NCBI GenBank assembly: GCA_006226545.1
Contig: SBGR01000028.1
Span: 1-64,000 of the forward strand
Direction of reading: 5' to 3'
Length of the DNA: 64,000 bases
Source of the DNA: Bacteroidota bacterium
GTDB lineage: Bacteria > Bacteroidota > Bacteroidia > UBA8524
The notes beneath the pieces were generated by a model. The model was not told the origin of the DNA and made no database searches. It worked only from the letters and a program-made list of their open reading frames with translations. Position 1 is the stretch's first letter; each line of letters starts with the position of its first letter. Shown one piece after another: positions 16,261 through 26,147 of the stretch. A program made the translations under genes and the position numbers.

Positions 16261-18705
16261 ATGGCCTTCGCCCTATCGCATATCGCACACCTACTCGGGA
16301 CACACGCCGCCCACGATAAACTTATCCGTGAGCTGGCTTACGATTCCCGCCGTATCCTCGACCCACAACATGCCCTCTTTTTTGCCCTCAGCGGCAAACG
16401 GGATGGCCACAGCTTTTTGGACGAGGCTTGGGAAGCCGGCGTGCGTCATTTTGTGGTGCAAAAGGGCCAACGTATTCCGGCCCTTGCAGATTCCACGGTT
16501 TTAGAAGTGGAATCGCCATTGGCAGCCTTGCAAAAACTAGCCGAAGCCTACCGCAACAGCTTTGAAGGCGATGTGGTAGCAATAACGGGTAGTAACGGCA
16601 AAACCTGGGTCAAAGAATGGCTGCATCACTTATTGCAAAATAAATTAAGGCTTAGCCGCAGTCCGAAGAGCTATAACTCCCAACTGGGCGTTCCGCTTTC
16701 GCTTTGGTCCATGCCGGCAGACTCCCAATACTATTTCGTGGAAGCCGGCATCTCCCGCCAAGGCGAGATGAAAAGGCTGCAAAGCATGCTTTACCCAAAA
16801 TGGGGTATTCTTACTTCACTCGGTGCCGCCCACGATGAAGGCTTCAAAAACCGGGAAGAGAAGCTGCAAGAGAAGCTGAGTCTATTTGATGAGGCATACT
16901 CCTTGGTCTACCCGGCCCACGATGAATTGATCGAAAAGGGAGTGAAGACGTGGTCGGCAGGGAAAGAAGTTAAATGTTATGGCTGGACTTTAAACAAGCC
17001 AAGTTCCGGCGGACTGATGTTCGACAGTACCGAGCAACACGGCATCACTAAACTTCGCTTTAAAAACCTGCAGTTTGAACTGCCTTATACTGATCAAGCT
17101 TCCATAGAAAATCTGTGCAGTTGTCTGGCCTTCGCTTACTTAATTGGCGTGGACTTAAGCAGCTTATCGGATCGCGTAAAATCCCTTCCGGGCATAGACA
17201 TGCGACTTCAACTAAAGAAGGGAAAGCTGGGCTCTACCTTGATAAATGATGCCTATTCTGCCGACCTTTCTTCGCTTGAGATAGCACTGGATTTCTTGGA
17301 ACGCCAAGCCGGCAATAGCCGTCGCGTATTGGTCCTTTCCGACTTACAAGACGCCGGCATAAAGGGAAAAGACTTGTATAGTGAATTGGAGAAGATGCTG
17401 AGTCGGCATAGCATCGATCTGTTTATCGGCATCGGTAAAGAGCTCTTTCTAGACCGTCCAATATTAGGTCGCCACCAACTCTTCTTTGAAAGCAGAGCAC
17501 AGGCAAGTCTGCAGCTCAATCTGGAAGAAATCAAAGATTCAACGGTGCTGATTAAGGGCGCGCGCGAGTTTCATTTTGAGCGATTGGTCAAACATTGGGA
17601 AGAGCAGGTTCATGAGACCGTTTTAGAGATTGACCTGAACTCGCTTGAACATAATTTCACCTTCTTTAAATCGAAATTGAAAAAGGGCACCCGACTGATG
17701 GCCATGGTGAAAGCCCACGGCTATGGAGCGGGGAGTCATGAGATAGCCCACCAGCTGCAAAGCGCAGGGGCAGATTACCTTTCAGTGGCTTATGCCGATG
17801 AAGGGATTGTGCTGAGGGAAAAGGGCATATCGCTGCCCATCATGGTGATGAATCCACAACGCGACAGCCTGGAAGAGATGTTGGATTTTGGCTTGGAACC
17901 GGATATCTACGATTTCGCTATGCTGGACAAGCTCTTGGAAACCATTCAAGCCACCGGCATCACCAAAGCACCAATTCACCTGGAATTCGATACGGGGATG
18001 CACCGTCTGGGTTTTGAACATGCAGATGTACCCAAGCTTCTTGAAATACTGAGGGCACACCCTGAGTTAGAGGTGAAGTCGGTATTTGCACATTTGGCGG
18101 CAAGCGATGAGTCGATGCACGACAGCTTCACGCGGGAGCAGATTAAAAACTTCGAGGTGATGCGCATCGCTTTTTTGAAGGAGCTGAACTATGCACCGCT
18201 CTTCCATATTTTAAACACGGCCGGCATTCTGCGTTTCCCGGATGCGCAGTTCGATATGGTGCGCTTGGGCATTGGCTTGTATGGAATAGACCCTTCCGGC
18301 CGTTTCAGCGGATTGCAACCGGTGGGTACTTTAAAGGCGAGGATTTCTCAAATCAGAGAACTCAAAAGAGGTGAGACGGTAGGTTATTCGCGCAAAGGAA
18401 TTTTGGAAAAGGACAGCCGTATTGCGGTAGTTTCCATTGGCTATGCCGATGGCTTTAGAAGGATTTTGAGCAATCGAAATGGCAATATGTGGGTGAATGG
18501 ACAAAGGGCACCGGTGGTAGGTAATGTGTGCATGGACATGACCATGATTGATGTGAGTGATATCGCTTGCAAAGAAGGCGACCCCGTAGAAGTATTTGGC
18601 TCTAATTTGCCAATTGAAGAAGTAGCAGAAAAATGCGGCACCATACCTTATGAACTCCTTACCGGCGTTTCGCAACGCGTGAAACGGGTGTATTGGAAGG
18701 AGTGA
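16261..18705 (+). CDS. murF-alr: bifunctional MurF ligase / alanine racemase fusion
   Basis: An 814-residue fusion. The N-terminal half is MurF-like with ATP-binding ITGSNGKTWVKEW (about 107-119), which adds D-Ala-D-Ala to UDP-MurNAc-tripeptide. The C-terminal half (about 455-814) is a PLP-dependent alanine racemase: MAMVKAHGYGAGS (Lys about 483 carrying PLP), TGMHRLGF, and the Tyr in VGYSRKG (about 709) with CMDMTMIDV. Producing and using D-Ala in one chain is common in Bacteroidota. The start at 16261 is chosen over 16231 because it follows a CATTTTTG box (16248-16255) by 5 nt. A long hairpin follows the stop. Confidence 0.95.
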   Translation: MAFALSHIAHLLGTHAAHDKLIRELAYDSRRILDPQHALFFALSGKRDGHSFLDEAWEAGVRHFVVQKGQRIPALADSTVLEVESPLAALQKLAEAYRNSFEGDVVAITGSNGKTWVKEWLHHLLQNKLRLSRSPKSYNSQLGVPLSLWSMPADSQYYFVEAGISRQGEMKRLQSMLYPKWGILTSLGAAHDEGFKNREEKLQEKLSLFDEAYSLVYPAHDELIEKGVKTWSAGKEVKCYGWTLNKPSSGGLMFDSTEQHGITKLRFKNLQFELPYTDQASIENLCSCLAFAYLIGVDLSSLSDRVKSLPGIDMRLQLKKGKLGSTLINDAYSADLSSLEIALDFLERQAGNSRRVLVLSDLQDAGIKGKDLYSELEKMLSRHSIDLFIGIGKELFLDRPILGRHQLFFESRAQASLQLNLEEIKDSTVLIKGAREFHFERLVKHWEEQVHETVLEIDLNSLEHNFTFFKSKLKKGTRLMAMVKAHGYGAGSHEIAHQLQSAGADYLSVAYADEGIVLREKGISLPIMVMNPQRDSLEEMLDFGLEPDIYDFAMLDKLLETIQATGITKAPIHLEFDTGMHRLGFEHADVPKLLEILRAHPELEVKSVFAHLAASDESMHDSFTREQIKNFEVMRIAFLKELNYAPLFHILNTAGILRFPDAQFDMVRLGIGLYGIDPSGRFSGLQPVGTLKARISQIRELKRGETVGYSRKGILEKDSRIAVVSIGYADGFRRILSNRNGNMWVNGQRAPVVGNVCMDMTMIDVSDIACKEGDPVEVFGSNLPIEEVAEKCGTIPYELLTGVSQRVKRVYWKE

Positions 18706-18717
18706 CAGGCTTTAATT

Positions 18718-18755
18718 CTCCTAGAGGGGTGTAAGATTTTACACCCCTCTAGGAG
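18718..18755. repeat. perfect 17-bp inverted repeat (extragenic palindrome)
   Basis: Arms ctcctagaggggtgtaa and its exact complement are separated by the 4-nt loop gatt. The stem is GC-rich and very stable, but the 3' flank (gtgttgctg) has no T-run, so a simple intrinsic terminator is not obvious. It lies 13 nt after murF-alr and could stabilise the mRNA 3' end, terminate by a Rho-linked route, or be a repeat family. Confidence 0.8.
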
Positions 18756-18788
18756 GTGTTGCTGCCCATTTGAATTGTAAAATTGAAC

Positions 18789-18809
18789 TCCCCTTGAATT
18801 AGAAGGGGA
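18789..18809. repeat. second short inverted repeat
   Basis: Arms tcccctt and aagggga with a 7-nt loop, 33 nt after the first palindrome and 56 nt before the TraB/GumN gene. No T-run on the plus strand. Function not evident. Confidence 0.55.
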
Positions 18810-18864
18810 AGACCCTTTGTCCTATCCTCAGATAATCAATTCTTAATCGGTAAATTCGAATCCC

Positions 18865-19752
18865 ATGTACCGTATCATCGTCACCTCGTTTCTCGGATTA
18901 TTGCTCTTTTTTCCAGCGCTGTTGCTCGCACAAAATGGTCAGGCAGACACAGCCAAAACCCTATTGTACCGGGTTAGCGGAAACGGGTTGAAAACGCCGT
19001 CGTACCTCTACGGCACCATCCACGCCATTTGCCAAGACGATTTACAATTGCACGACAGCATCTTTTCTGTCTTACCGCAATGCAAATCTTTGGTTTTGGA
19101 AACCAATTCAGATGATTTGGAACCGATGGAGATGATACGACTCTCCTTCATGAAAGGCGATACAAGTTTAAAAATGCTCCTGAGTGAAGCGAAACTCAAG
19201 GAAATTGAAACCTTTTTCAAGAAAGAGCTAAACATGCCGATGAATGGAGAAGCACGCTTCAAGCCGATACTTATTGGCACCATGGCAATGACGGTTTTAG
19301 TGGATTGTCCGATGAGCCAAATTGCCAGCGTAGAAAATGTATTGAGCATCGAAGCGAAAAAGTACAAGTTAAAAACCCAGTATCTGGAATCTCCGGAATT
19401 TCAATTGAATGTACTGGACAGCATTCCCTATATGGAACAGGCAGAGCAGCTCTACCACATGATTGATCACATAGACGATTCAAAAAAGGCTTTTGCCGAA
19501 TTGACTTTGGCTTATCAGAATATGGACCTTCAGCTCATTGATAGCCTAATGCTCAACGACATTCAAGGCCTCGCTAAAGAGCCTTCTATCTTGCAAAACA
19601 GAAATTATGCTTGGGTAGCCAAACTAAAAGGCATGATGGCCAAAGAAGCTTGTTTTTTTGCCGTAGGCGCGGGCCATTTAGCGGGGGAAGAAAGTATTAT
19701 CCAGCTATTGCGAAAAGAAGGCTATGCCGTTGAACCTGTTCTCAAACCTTAG
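18865..19752 (+). CDS. TraB/GumN family protein
   Basis: A 295-residue secreted or membrane-tethered protein with an N-terminal signal (FLGLLLFFPALLLAQ). It has the GumN/TraB hallmarks: SYLYGTIHAICQDD (GTIH), a central Glu-containing LVLETN motif and a C-terminal FFAVGAGHLAGEESIIQLLR (GxxH). The family is thought to be a metalloprotease-like fold (Tiki relatives) but its substrate in bacteria is unknown. Its TAG stop overlaps the TAA stop of the convergent ABC transporter gene by 4 nt. A TAAATTCG box (18851-18858) precedes the start by 6 nt. Confidence 0.85.
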   Translation: MYRIIVTSFLGLLLFFPALLLAQNGQADTAKTLLYRVSGNGLKTPSYLYGTIHAICQDDLQLHDSIFSVLPQCKSLVLETNSDDLEPMEMIRLSFMKGDTSLKMLLSEAKLKEIETFFKKELNMPMNGEARFKPILIGTMAMTVLVDCPMSQIASVENVLSIEAKKYKLKTQYLESPEFQLNVLDSIPYMEQAEQLYHMIDHIDDSKKAFAELTLAYQNMDLQLIDSLMLNDIQGLAKEPSILQNRNYAWVAKLKGMMAKEACFFAVGAGHLAGEESIIQLLRKEGYAVEPVLKP

Positions 19753-21569
19753 GCACGCATCTGCTGCATTTGCAGCAATTCTGCATATACCCCGTTTTTA
19801 GCGAGCAGTTCTTGGTGGTTGCCCATCTCTTGCACATGACCGTTTTGAATCACCACGATCAAATCAGCATGCTGAATGGTGCTTAGACGGTGAGCGATAA
19901 CCAAAGAGGTTCTGTTCTGCATCAGGTTATTCAGCGCTTCTTGCACCAATCGTTCAGAGCTGGTATCCAAAGCCGAAGTAGCTTCATCTAAAATCAAGAT
20001 TTGAGGGTTCTTTAGAATGGCTCTAGCTATCGCTAAACGTTGTTTTTGACCGCCACTCAGCTTACCACCACGGTCGCCAATATTGGTATAATATCCGTTT
20101 TCCAATCCGGTGATGAACTCATGTGCGTTGGCTGCTTTTGCTGCTTCAGTCACCTGTTCTAAGGTCACGTCGTGGTTTCCAAAAGCGATGTTATTGTATA
20201 CTGAATCGTTGAAAAGGATAGACTCTTGGGTAACCAAGCCCATCAGTCCGCGCAGGTCTTTCACCGCAATATCGCGCACATCGTGTCCATCAATTAAAAT
20301 ATGCCCTTCAGCCACATCGTGGAACCTTGGTAGCAAATCGGCCAGGGTTGATTTACCACCACCGCTTGGTCCAACGAGGGCCACAGTTTGTCCCTTTTTA
20401 ATGCTGAATGAAACATCGTGTAATGTCTTCTTATCAGGTCCGTAGCGGAAACCGACATTGCGGAATTCGACTTCGTTTTCTAGGGTTTGGATGTGTACCG
20501 GGTTTTCCGCTTCTTTCTGCGTCTCCGGAATATTCAGAATCTCTTCGATGCGGTCTGCGGAGGCGGCACCTTTTTGAACGCCGTAAAATGCGGCAGAGAA
20601 GTTTTTAGCCGGCTCAATCACCGTAGCAAACAAGAGGATATAGAGAATGAATTCAGAAGGCTCCAATACGCCATTCCCTGTCTGTACCATTCTTCCGCCT
20701 AAGTATAAAACAATCGCTAAAGTGAAGATACCGAGGGTTTCAGACAATGGGGAAGACAAATCTCTGCTTCTGTTTACCGCGATATTAATCTTGTTGAGGT
20801 GACGGTTTTCTGTGCTGAATTTGCGGAAGAAATAGGCCTCTTTAGCGAAACCTTTGATGATACGAATTCCACTTAGGCTCTCTTCAAATTGCGCAACCAA
20901 TAGGCCCAATCGGCGTTGTGCACGGGATGCGTGGCGCTTCAATTGCTTACCGATTTTAGAGATGAAGAAACCGTTGAGTGGAAGGATGATCAAGATGAGC
21001 ATGGTCAGCTTCCAGCTCATCGCTATCAAGAAAGAGAACGTAATCAAGATGGTAAACGGACCTTTGAAAATCGCTTCCAAGCTGGTCATGATAGCGATCT
21101 CCACTTCGGTGATATCATTGCTCATGCGCGACATGATATCGCCTTTTTTCTCTTCGGTAAAGAAGCTCAATTGCAGGCGCATCACTTTCTTGTAAACCGC
21201 ATTGCGTAGGTCGCGAACGGTATTGTTCCTGAATGGAATCAGCACGTATAAAGCGAGGTAACGGAAAACGTTCTTCAGCAGGGTAAATAACACTACGGCT
21301 AAACAAACGTACAGTAAGCCAAGGCCTAAATCATCGCCACTTAAGTCTTTCAGAAATTGGATGAATTTCTGGTTGAGGTTGGAGATTGGTGTCCCTCCCG
21401 GTTTCACTGCAGAAGCCTCTTCAATGCCAAAGAGGTAATTGAGGAAAGGCATAAGCATGGTATACGAAAACAGGCCGAAAACAATGCTAAACAAGTTAAA
21501 TAGGACGTTCAGGTAAGCCAGGTGCCGATACGGTCGGCCATAACGCAACATCCGAAAGAAGGTCTTCAT
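19749..21569 (-). CDS. ABC transporter with fused permease and ATPase domains (MsbA-like)
   Basis: A 606-residue half-transporter. About six transmembrane helices (1-330) precede an ATPase with Walker A (GPSGGGKST), Q-loop, signature LSGGQKQR, Walker B ILILDEATSALD and the H-loop IAHRLST. It resembles lipid A/phospholipid flippases of the MsbA group or multidrug exporters; with lpxH in the same window lipid A export is plausible but inferred. Starts 7 nt from a TATATTTG box (21577-21584, minus strand). It converges on the TraB/GumN gene. Confidence 0.9.
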   Translation of the reverse strand: MKTFFRMLRYGRPYRHLAYLNVLFNLFSIVFGLFSYTMLMPFLNYLFGIEEASAVKPGGTPISNLNQKFIQFLKDLSGDDLGLGLLYVCLAVVLFTLLKNVFRYLALYVLIPFRNNTVRDLRNAVYKKVMRLQLSFFTEEKKGDIMSRMSNDITEVEIAIMTSLEAIFKGPFTILITFSFLIAMSWKLTMLILIILPLNGFFISKIGKQLKRHASRAQRRLGLLVAQFEESLSGIRIIKGFAKEAYFFRKFSTENRHLNKINIAVNRSRDLSSPLSETLGIFTLAIVLYLGGRMVQTGNGVLEPSEFILYILLFATVIEPAKNFSAAFYGVQKGAASADRIEEILNIPETQKEAENPVHIQTLENEVEFRNVGFRYGPDKKTLHDVSFSIKKGQTVALVGPSGGGKSTLADLLPRFHDVAEGHILIDGHDVRDIAVKDLRGLMGLVTQESILFNDSVYNNIAFGNHDVTLEQVTEAAKAANAHEFITGLENGYYTNIGDRGGKLSGGQKQRLAIARAILKNPQILILDEATSALDTSSERLVQEALNNLMQNRTSLVIAHRLSTIQHADLIVVIQNGHVQEMGNHQELLAKNGVYAELLQMQQMRA

Positions 21570-21708
21570 TCAGGTGCAAATATACATCAGGCTTTACGCT
21601 TTGGTGGAATAGTCTCTAAAAGCATGAAATCTGGCGGTGAATGTGCTGTTCCAATTGGACCTCTGAATTTGGTGAACTAGGTAAATCACATTATCGTAAT
21701 GGGTTTCT

Positions 21709-21716
21709 TAACTTTG
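21709..21716 (+). promoter_or_regulatory. TAnnTTTG -7 box of DUF4421 gene
   Basis: TAACTTTG, exact consensus, ends 4 nt before the GTG start at 21721. The transcription start would fall at or inside the start codon. Confidence 0.45.
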
Positions 21717-21720
21717 CGCT

Positions 21721-22809
21721 GTGAGATACCCTGTCTTAGCCTTTTTGCTGATCGCCTTTGTAATTGATGCTGCAGCACAATTCAATATACCGCGTGTAGT
21801 AGACAGCGCCTATATCAAAAGGTTTCCTGATGTAATCACGGTTTCTCCCTACGTCAGCTCTTCCGCTGAATCAATACAACTTTCTCCCGGAGCCTCTTCT
21901 CAGGGCTTAGGTACGCGTCAAGCGAATTACAGACCCAACCTCAAAGGAGGTTACGGCATTGGCTTTTCGTACCGCATTTTCGATTTGGCCTTGGGCTGGA
22001 GTCAATCGCTCGATTCCATTTCTCAGGCCGTATACGGGGAAACAAACCATTCTAGTTTTGGATTGCGAATGTGGGCCACGCGCAAGACGATGTTGGAATT
22101 CAGTTATAAATGGACTGCAGGTTATTCTAACCTGTCGGGCTTTGGATACGAAGACACGGTTAGACCGGCAGATAAACCCTTTCCGCACCGTCCGGATATT
22201 CGGGTGAGGTATATCAAGCTTCGAGGTTTATACCAGTTCAATCCAGACAAATTCAGCTACCGTTCTGCTTTTGCCTTTAGCGAGAGACAGCTAAAAAGTA
22301 AGCTGGGTTATTTCCTTTCTGCCGATGTCTTTTTTCACCGCATGAAAGCCGACTCTAGCATTGTGCCCGGAGCCATCTGGGTTGACTACCAACCTTATAA
22401 TATGGTGCACCAAATGCGCATTGGCGGATTCGGTATTGCACCGGGTATTGGGGGCACTTGGACAGGGGGAAAATGGTTCCTTTCGGGTGTGCTTTGCCTT
22501 GGTGCAGATATTCAGCACTTCAACTATAAACTGGAAAATACCGGTTCCCACCTGAAAGAGTTACGGCTCTCGCCTAAGGTAGATTTCCGCTATGCTTGGG
22601 GTTATAATTCCGATCGTTGGTTTTTTGGTTTTCAGGGATGGTCAGACATCAATGTGTTTAACAGCAAAGGCCTAATCATCACTTCACTATTTAACCGCAC
22701 CCTGTTCTCTTTAGGTTTTCGCTTCAATACGCCACGCGTTGTGGATCGGGTATATACTTTTGGCGTGAATAAATTTATTCCGAAGAAATACCGACCGATG
22801 ATGTACTAG
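21721..22809 (+). CDS. DUF4421 family outer-membrane-like protein
   Basis: A 362-residue protein with a GTG start and a signal peptide (VLAFLLIAFVIDAAAQ). Alternating beta strands rich in Tyr/Trp/Phe, the segment YRPNLKGGYGIGFSYRIFDLALGW and the C-terminal LFSLGFRFNTPRV suggest a beta-barrel; this fits DUF4421, a Bacteroidota family of unknown role. It lies 16 nt ahead of the helicase-nuclease gene, but that gene has its own -7 box. GTG is the first usable start and follows a -7 box by 4 nt. Confidence 0.78.
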   Translation: MRYPVLAFLLIAFVIDAAAQFNIPRVVDSAYIKRFPDVITVSPYVSSSAESIQLSPGASSQGLGTRQANYRPNLKGGYGIGFSYRIFDLALGWSQSLDSISQAVYGETNHSSFGLRMWATRKTMLEFSYKWTAGYSNLSGFGYEDTVRPADKPFPHRPDIRVRYIKLRGLYQFNPDKFSYRSAFAFSERQLKSKLGYFLSADVFFHRMKADSSIVPGAIWVDYQPYNMVHQMRIGGFGIAPGIGGTWTGGKWFLSGVLCLGADIQHFNYKLENTGSHLKELRLSPKVDFRYAWGYNSDRWFFGFQGWSDINVFNSKGLIITSLFNRTLFSLGFRFNTPRVVDRVYTFGVNKFIPKKYRPMMY

Positions 22810-22813
22810 CCCC

Positions 22814-22821
22814 TAAATTTG
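22814..22821 (+). promoter_or_regulatory. TAnnTTTG -7 box of helicase-nuclease gene
   Basis: TAAATTTG, exact consensus, ends 4 nt before the ATG at 22826 and begins 4 nt after the preceding stop. No clear -33 TTG. Confidence 0.4.
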
Positions 22822-22825
22822 GCCT

Positions 22826-25800
22826 ATGCGTAAGGAGCTGAATGAGGGATTTAAGTCGGAGTTGGAAAAACTCAACCCGGCACAGAAAAAAGCGGTTGAC
22901 ACGATTGAAGGTCCGGTTTTGGTAATTGCCGGTCCGGGAACCGGAAAAACCCAAATCCTGGCAGCCCGCATCGGTAATATTCTCCTTCAAACCGACGCTC
23001 AAGCACACAATATCCTCTGCCTTACCTATACCGATGCCGGCACCATCGCCATGCGCAAACGTTTGCTGCAGTTTATTGGTCCGGATGCCTACCGCGTACA
23101 CATCCATACCTTTCACAGCTTCTGCAATATGGTGATTCAGGAGAACCTGGATTACTTCGGATTGCGTGCTTTGGAGCCGCTTTCTGAGCTAGAAAAGATT
23201 GAGGTGCTGCATGAGATTATCGATGAGTTCCCAAGCCATCACCCTTTAAAGCGATTCAAAGGAGAGGTATACTACGAAACCGGAAGACTGGATAGGCTTT
23301 TCCAAATCATGAAGCGCGAAGACTGGAAACCGGCTATGGTGAAGCAGTCGATACAAGCCTATTTGGAAGATCTGCCCTTGCGCGATGAGTATATCTACCA
23401 ACGCAATGGCAAAGGATTTCAAAAAGGGGATGTCAAAGAAAAAGACATCGCTAAACAAAAAGAGAAGATGCGTGAACTGGAGGCTGCTGTGGAAGCTTTT
23501 GATGTCTACCAGGAGAAGCTAAAAGCGCGTAGGCGTTACGATTTTGCCGATATGATTCTTTGGGTGTTGGAGGCCTTTCGCGACAATGAAGACCTGCTGC
23601 GCAATTACCAAGAACGCTACCTCTATTATCTCGTAGACGAGTTTCAAGACACCTCCGGAGCGCAGAGCGAGTTGCTTCACCTGCTCATCAACTACTGGGA
23701 TCAACCCAATGTCTTTGTGGTGGGCGACGATGACCAATCCATCTACGCTTTCCAAGACGCCAACGTGAAAAACATCACGGCTTTCGCTAAAGAATATGCC
23801 GAAGGCTTGGAGGTGGTGATGATGACCGATAATTACCGAAGCACGCAGGCCATCTTAGATCTTTCCGGAGCACTTATCGCTCAAAACAAAGAACGATTGG
23901 TCCGCGAAATGCCGGGTTTGGAAAAGAAGTTAAGAGCCTCTTTGCCTTACCGGATGCAGAGCGGCATAGTGCCTGAAATACGCACCTACTATAACAGCTA
24001 CCATGAAACCGTGCACGTGTCGCAGCAGATTGCGGCCTTGCGCGACAAAGGTGTTCCACTTTCTGAGGTAGCGGTAATCTACCGAAACCACCGTCAGGCG
24101 GAAGACATGGCCCGCTACCTGCAGGTGCTTGACATCCCGTTGAATATCAAAAAGAAGGTCAATGTGCTGGATCAGCCTTTGGTGCAGCAGATGCTCACCA
24201 TCTTGGAGTATATCCAAATGGAAACCGAAAGGGCGCATAGCGGAGAACACCTGCTTTTCCACCTCTTGCATTTCCCGTTTTTCGGTATTCGTCCGCTGGA
24301 TGTGGCCAAACTCAGCTTAGATGTCTACAAAGGGAATTGGGGCGATAAAAGCACTTCCTTCCGCAGAGAGATGGCCAAGGCCGCACGTAAGGCGCCCTCG
24401 CTTTTTGACCAAGACGCGGATTTGAATCCGTTTAAACGGGTTTCTAGCGATATTGAATACTGGTTGAGTGAATGCCATAACCTCACCTTACAGGAGCTTT
24501 TAGAGAAGATTATAAACCGCGGCGGCATCCTGAAGATGGCGCTTTCCTCGCCGGAAAAGGTCTGGCTGATGGAGCTCATCCACAGCTTCTTTGAGTTTGT
24601 GAAGGACGAATGCGCGCGCGATACCCGCATGCAGCTGAAGCAGTTCTTGGAGAAGGTGAAGCTGATGCAAGATAACCGGATTGAGGTGCCCGTTTACAAA
24701 GTGAGCTATGCAGCGGAAGGGGTGAATTTCTTGACGGCACACTCCTCCAAAGGACTGGAGTTTGAATACGTTTTCTTGATTGGCGCCGATGCCAAGACCT
24801 GGAACAGCAAAGGCCGCAGCGGAACCTATGGCTTACCCGACACACTCGTTTCACGTAGCGAGGTGAATGAAGACGAGGAAGCCCGCAGGCTGTTTTATGT
24901 AGCGATGACCCGAGCAAGAGAACACCTGTTTGTGTCGTGGGCAGAACGCAGCGCAGCCGATAAGGAGCTGGAGAAATCGGCTTTTGTGGCCGAGATTGAA
25001 ACGGCTGGCATCGCTAAACCAAACTACATCGCGTTAGGCGATGAGGCTTTGCTCGAGTTTCAGATGACGGTACTCCAAGAGATCGCGATGCCGGAAACCA
25101 GCCTCATTGACCAAGAATACCTGAAGGAGCTATTGCAGAAATACTCCATGAGCGTGACGCACCTCAACAATTACCTGCGCTGCCCGCTGAGCTTCTACTT
25201 CGATAACCTGATTCGTGTGCCGAGGGCAAAATCGCCTAGCATGACTTTCGGTTCTTCTGTGCATTACGCCTTGGAGCTGCTGTTTAAGAAAATGGTGGAT
25301 AGCGAAGACAAAAGCTTTCCAAGCGAATCGGACTTGGTTTCCTATTTTGAATGGTACATGCGCCGGAACGAAGACAGCTTTACGCCAAAAGATTTTGAAT
25401 TGAAGCTGGATTACGGTCGTAAGATTTTACCTGAATACTTCCGTCATTATGCCGAGAGCTGGAACAAGGTGGTGACGGTAGAACGCGCCTTCCGTAACCT
25501 GGAGGTAAAAGGTATCCCGATCAATGGTAAGATTGATAAGATTGAGTTTGAAGGGAACCTCGCTAACCTGATCGATTACAAGACAGGCAGCTACGATAAC
25601 GCCAAGCCGAAGTTTAAACGTCCGGACCCGGATGTGCCGGAAGAGAAACGCAAGCCGGAAGACGAGGTAGGCGGCGACTATTGGCGTCAGGCGGTATTCT
25701 ACAAGATTTTGATGGACAATGAACGCAGCCGTGATTGGAAGATGGTCTCCGCTGAATTCGACTTCATTGAACCGGATAAAAAAAACGGAGAGTTCTTCAA

Positions 25801-25990
25801 AGAGAAGGTTTTCATCACCGCCGAAGACCAGGCCATCGTCACGGATCAGATTGTCAACTCCTACCAGCGCATCATGAACCACGACTTCACCGGTTGCGGC
25901 AAAAGCGATTGCGACTGGTGTAATTTCGTGAAGAACAATTACCGCCTAGGTAATGAAGCCGGGGTGCCGTCGCAGACGGAGGGGGAGTGA
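22826..25990 (+). CDS. UvrD-type helicase fused to AddB-like Fe-S PD-(D/E)XK nuclease
   Basis: A 1054-residue protein. SF1 helicase motifs: Walker A AGPGTGKT (35-42), DEFQDTS (about 272), GDDDQSIYAFQDA, TAHSSKGLEFEYVFL and RRLFYVAMTRARE. The C-terminal part is a RecB-like nuclease: YLRCPLSFYF (first Cys about 784), IDKIEFEG (about 902), IDYKTG (about 918), and a terminal cluster GCGKSDCDWC (about 1023-1032). The one-plus-three cysteine pattern is that of the AddB iron-staple. By family it would unwind and degrade DNA ends. No partner subunit gene is next to it. Its neighbours do not suggest a defence island. Confidence 0.92.
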   Translation: MRKELNEGFKSELEKLNPAQKKAVDTIEGPVLVIAGPGTGKTQILAARIGNILLQTDAQAHNILCLTYTDAGTIAMRKRLLQFIGPDAYRVHIHTFHSFCNMVIQENLDYFGLRALEPLSELEKIEVLHEIIDEFPSHHPLKRFKGEVYYETGRLDRLFQIMKREDWKPAMVKQSIQAYLEDLPLRDEYIYQRNGKGFQKGDVKEKDIAKQKEKMRELEAAVEAFDVYQEKLKARRRYDFADMILWVLEAFRDNEDLLRNYQERYLYYLVDEFQDTSGAQSELLHLLINYWDQPNVFVVGDDDQSIYAFQDANVKNITAFAKEYAEGLEVVMMTDNYRSTQAILDLSGALIAQNKERLVREMPGLEKKLRASLPYRMQSGIVPEIRTYYNSYHETVHVSQQIAALRDKGVPLSEVAVIYRNHRQAEDMARYLQVLDIPLNIKKKVNVLDQPLVQQMLTILEYIQMETERAHSGEHLLFHLLHFPFFGIRPLDVAKLSLDVYKGNWGDKSTSFRREMAKAARKAPSLFDQDADLNPFKRVSSDIEYWLSECHNLTLQELLEKIINRGGILKMALSSPEKVWLMELIHSFFEFVKDECARDTRMQLKQFLEKVKLMQDNRIEVPVYKVSYAAEGVNFLTAHSSKGLEFEYVFLIGADAKTWNSKGRSGTYGLPDTLVSRSEVNEDEEARRLFYVAMTRAREHLFVSWAERSAADKELEKSAFVAEIETAGIAKPNYIALGDEALLEFQMTVLQEIAMPETSLIDQEYLKELLQKYSMSVTHLNNYLRCPLSFYFDNLIRVPRAKSPSMTFGSSVHYALELLFKKMVDSEDKSFPSESDLVSYFEWYMRRNEDSFTPKDFELKLDYGRKILPEYFRHYAESWNKVVTVERAFRNLEVKGIPINGKIDKIEFEGNLANLIDYKTGSYDNAKPKFKRPDPDVPEEKRKPEDEVGGDYWRQAVFYKILMDNERSRDWKMVSAEFDFIEPDKKNGEFFKEKVFITAEDQAIVTDQIVNSYQRIMNHDFTGCGKSDCDWCNFVKNNYRLGNEAGVPSQTEGE

Positions 25991-26147
25991 TGGGTTGTTT
26001 TCAAGTGTCTCTGATTGAATTCCTCTTCGAATGTGAAGCTAGGATTATTAAGTGCCATTCTTAATGCGAATTAATTGGGAAGAATAGGCCGTAGAATGAC
26101 AAACCATTATCCCATTAACTACTCAGAAAAAAGTTTATCTTTAACAC

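Noticed and set aside
23246-23458. Mobile-element or IS remnants around the HEPN/MNT pair
   Set aside because: No inverted terminal repeats or transposase sequence found nearby.
25427-25882. Minus-strand ORF inside the helicase-nuclease
   Set aside because: Shadow of a well-supported coding frame; no protein-like motif.
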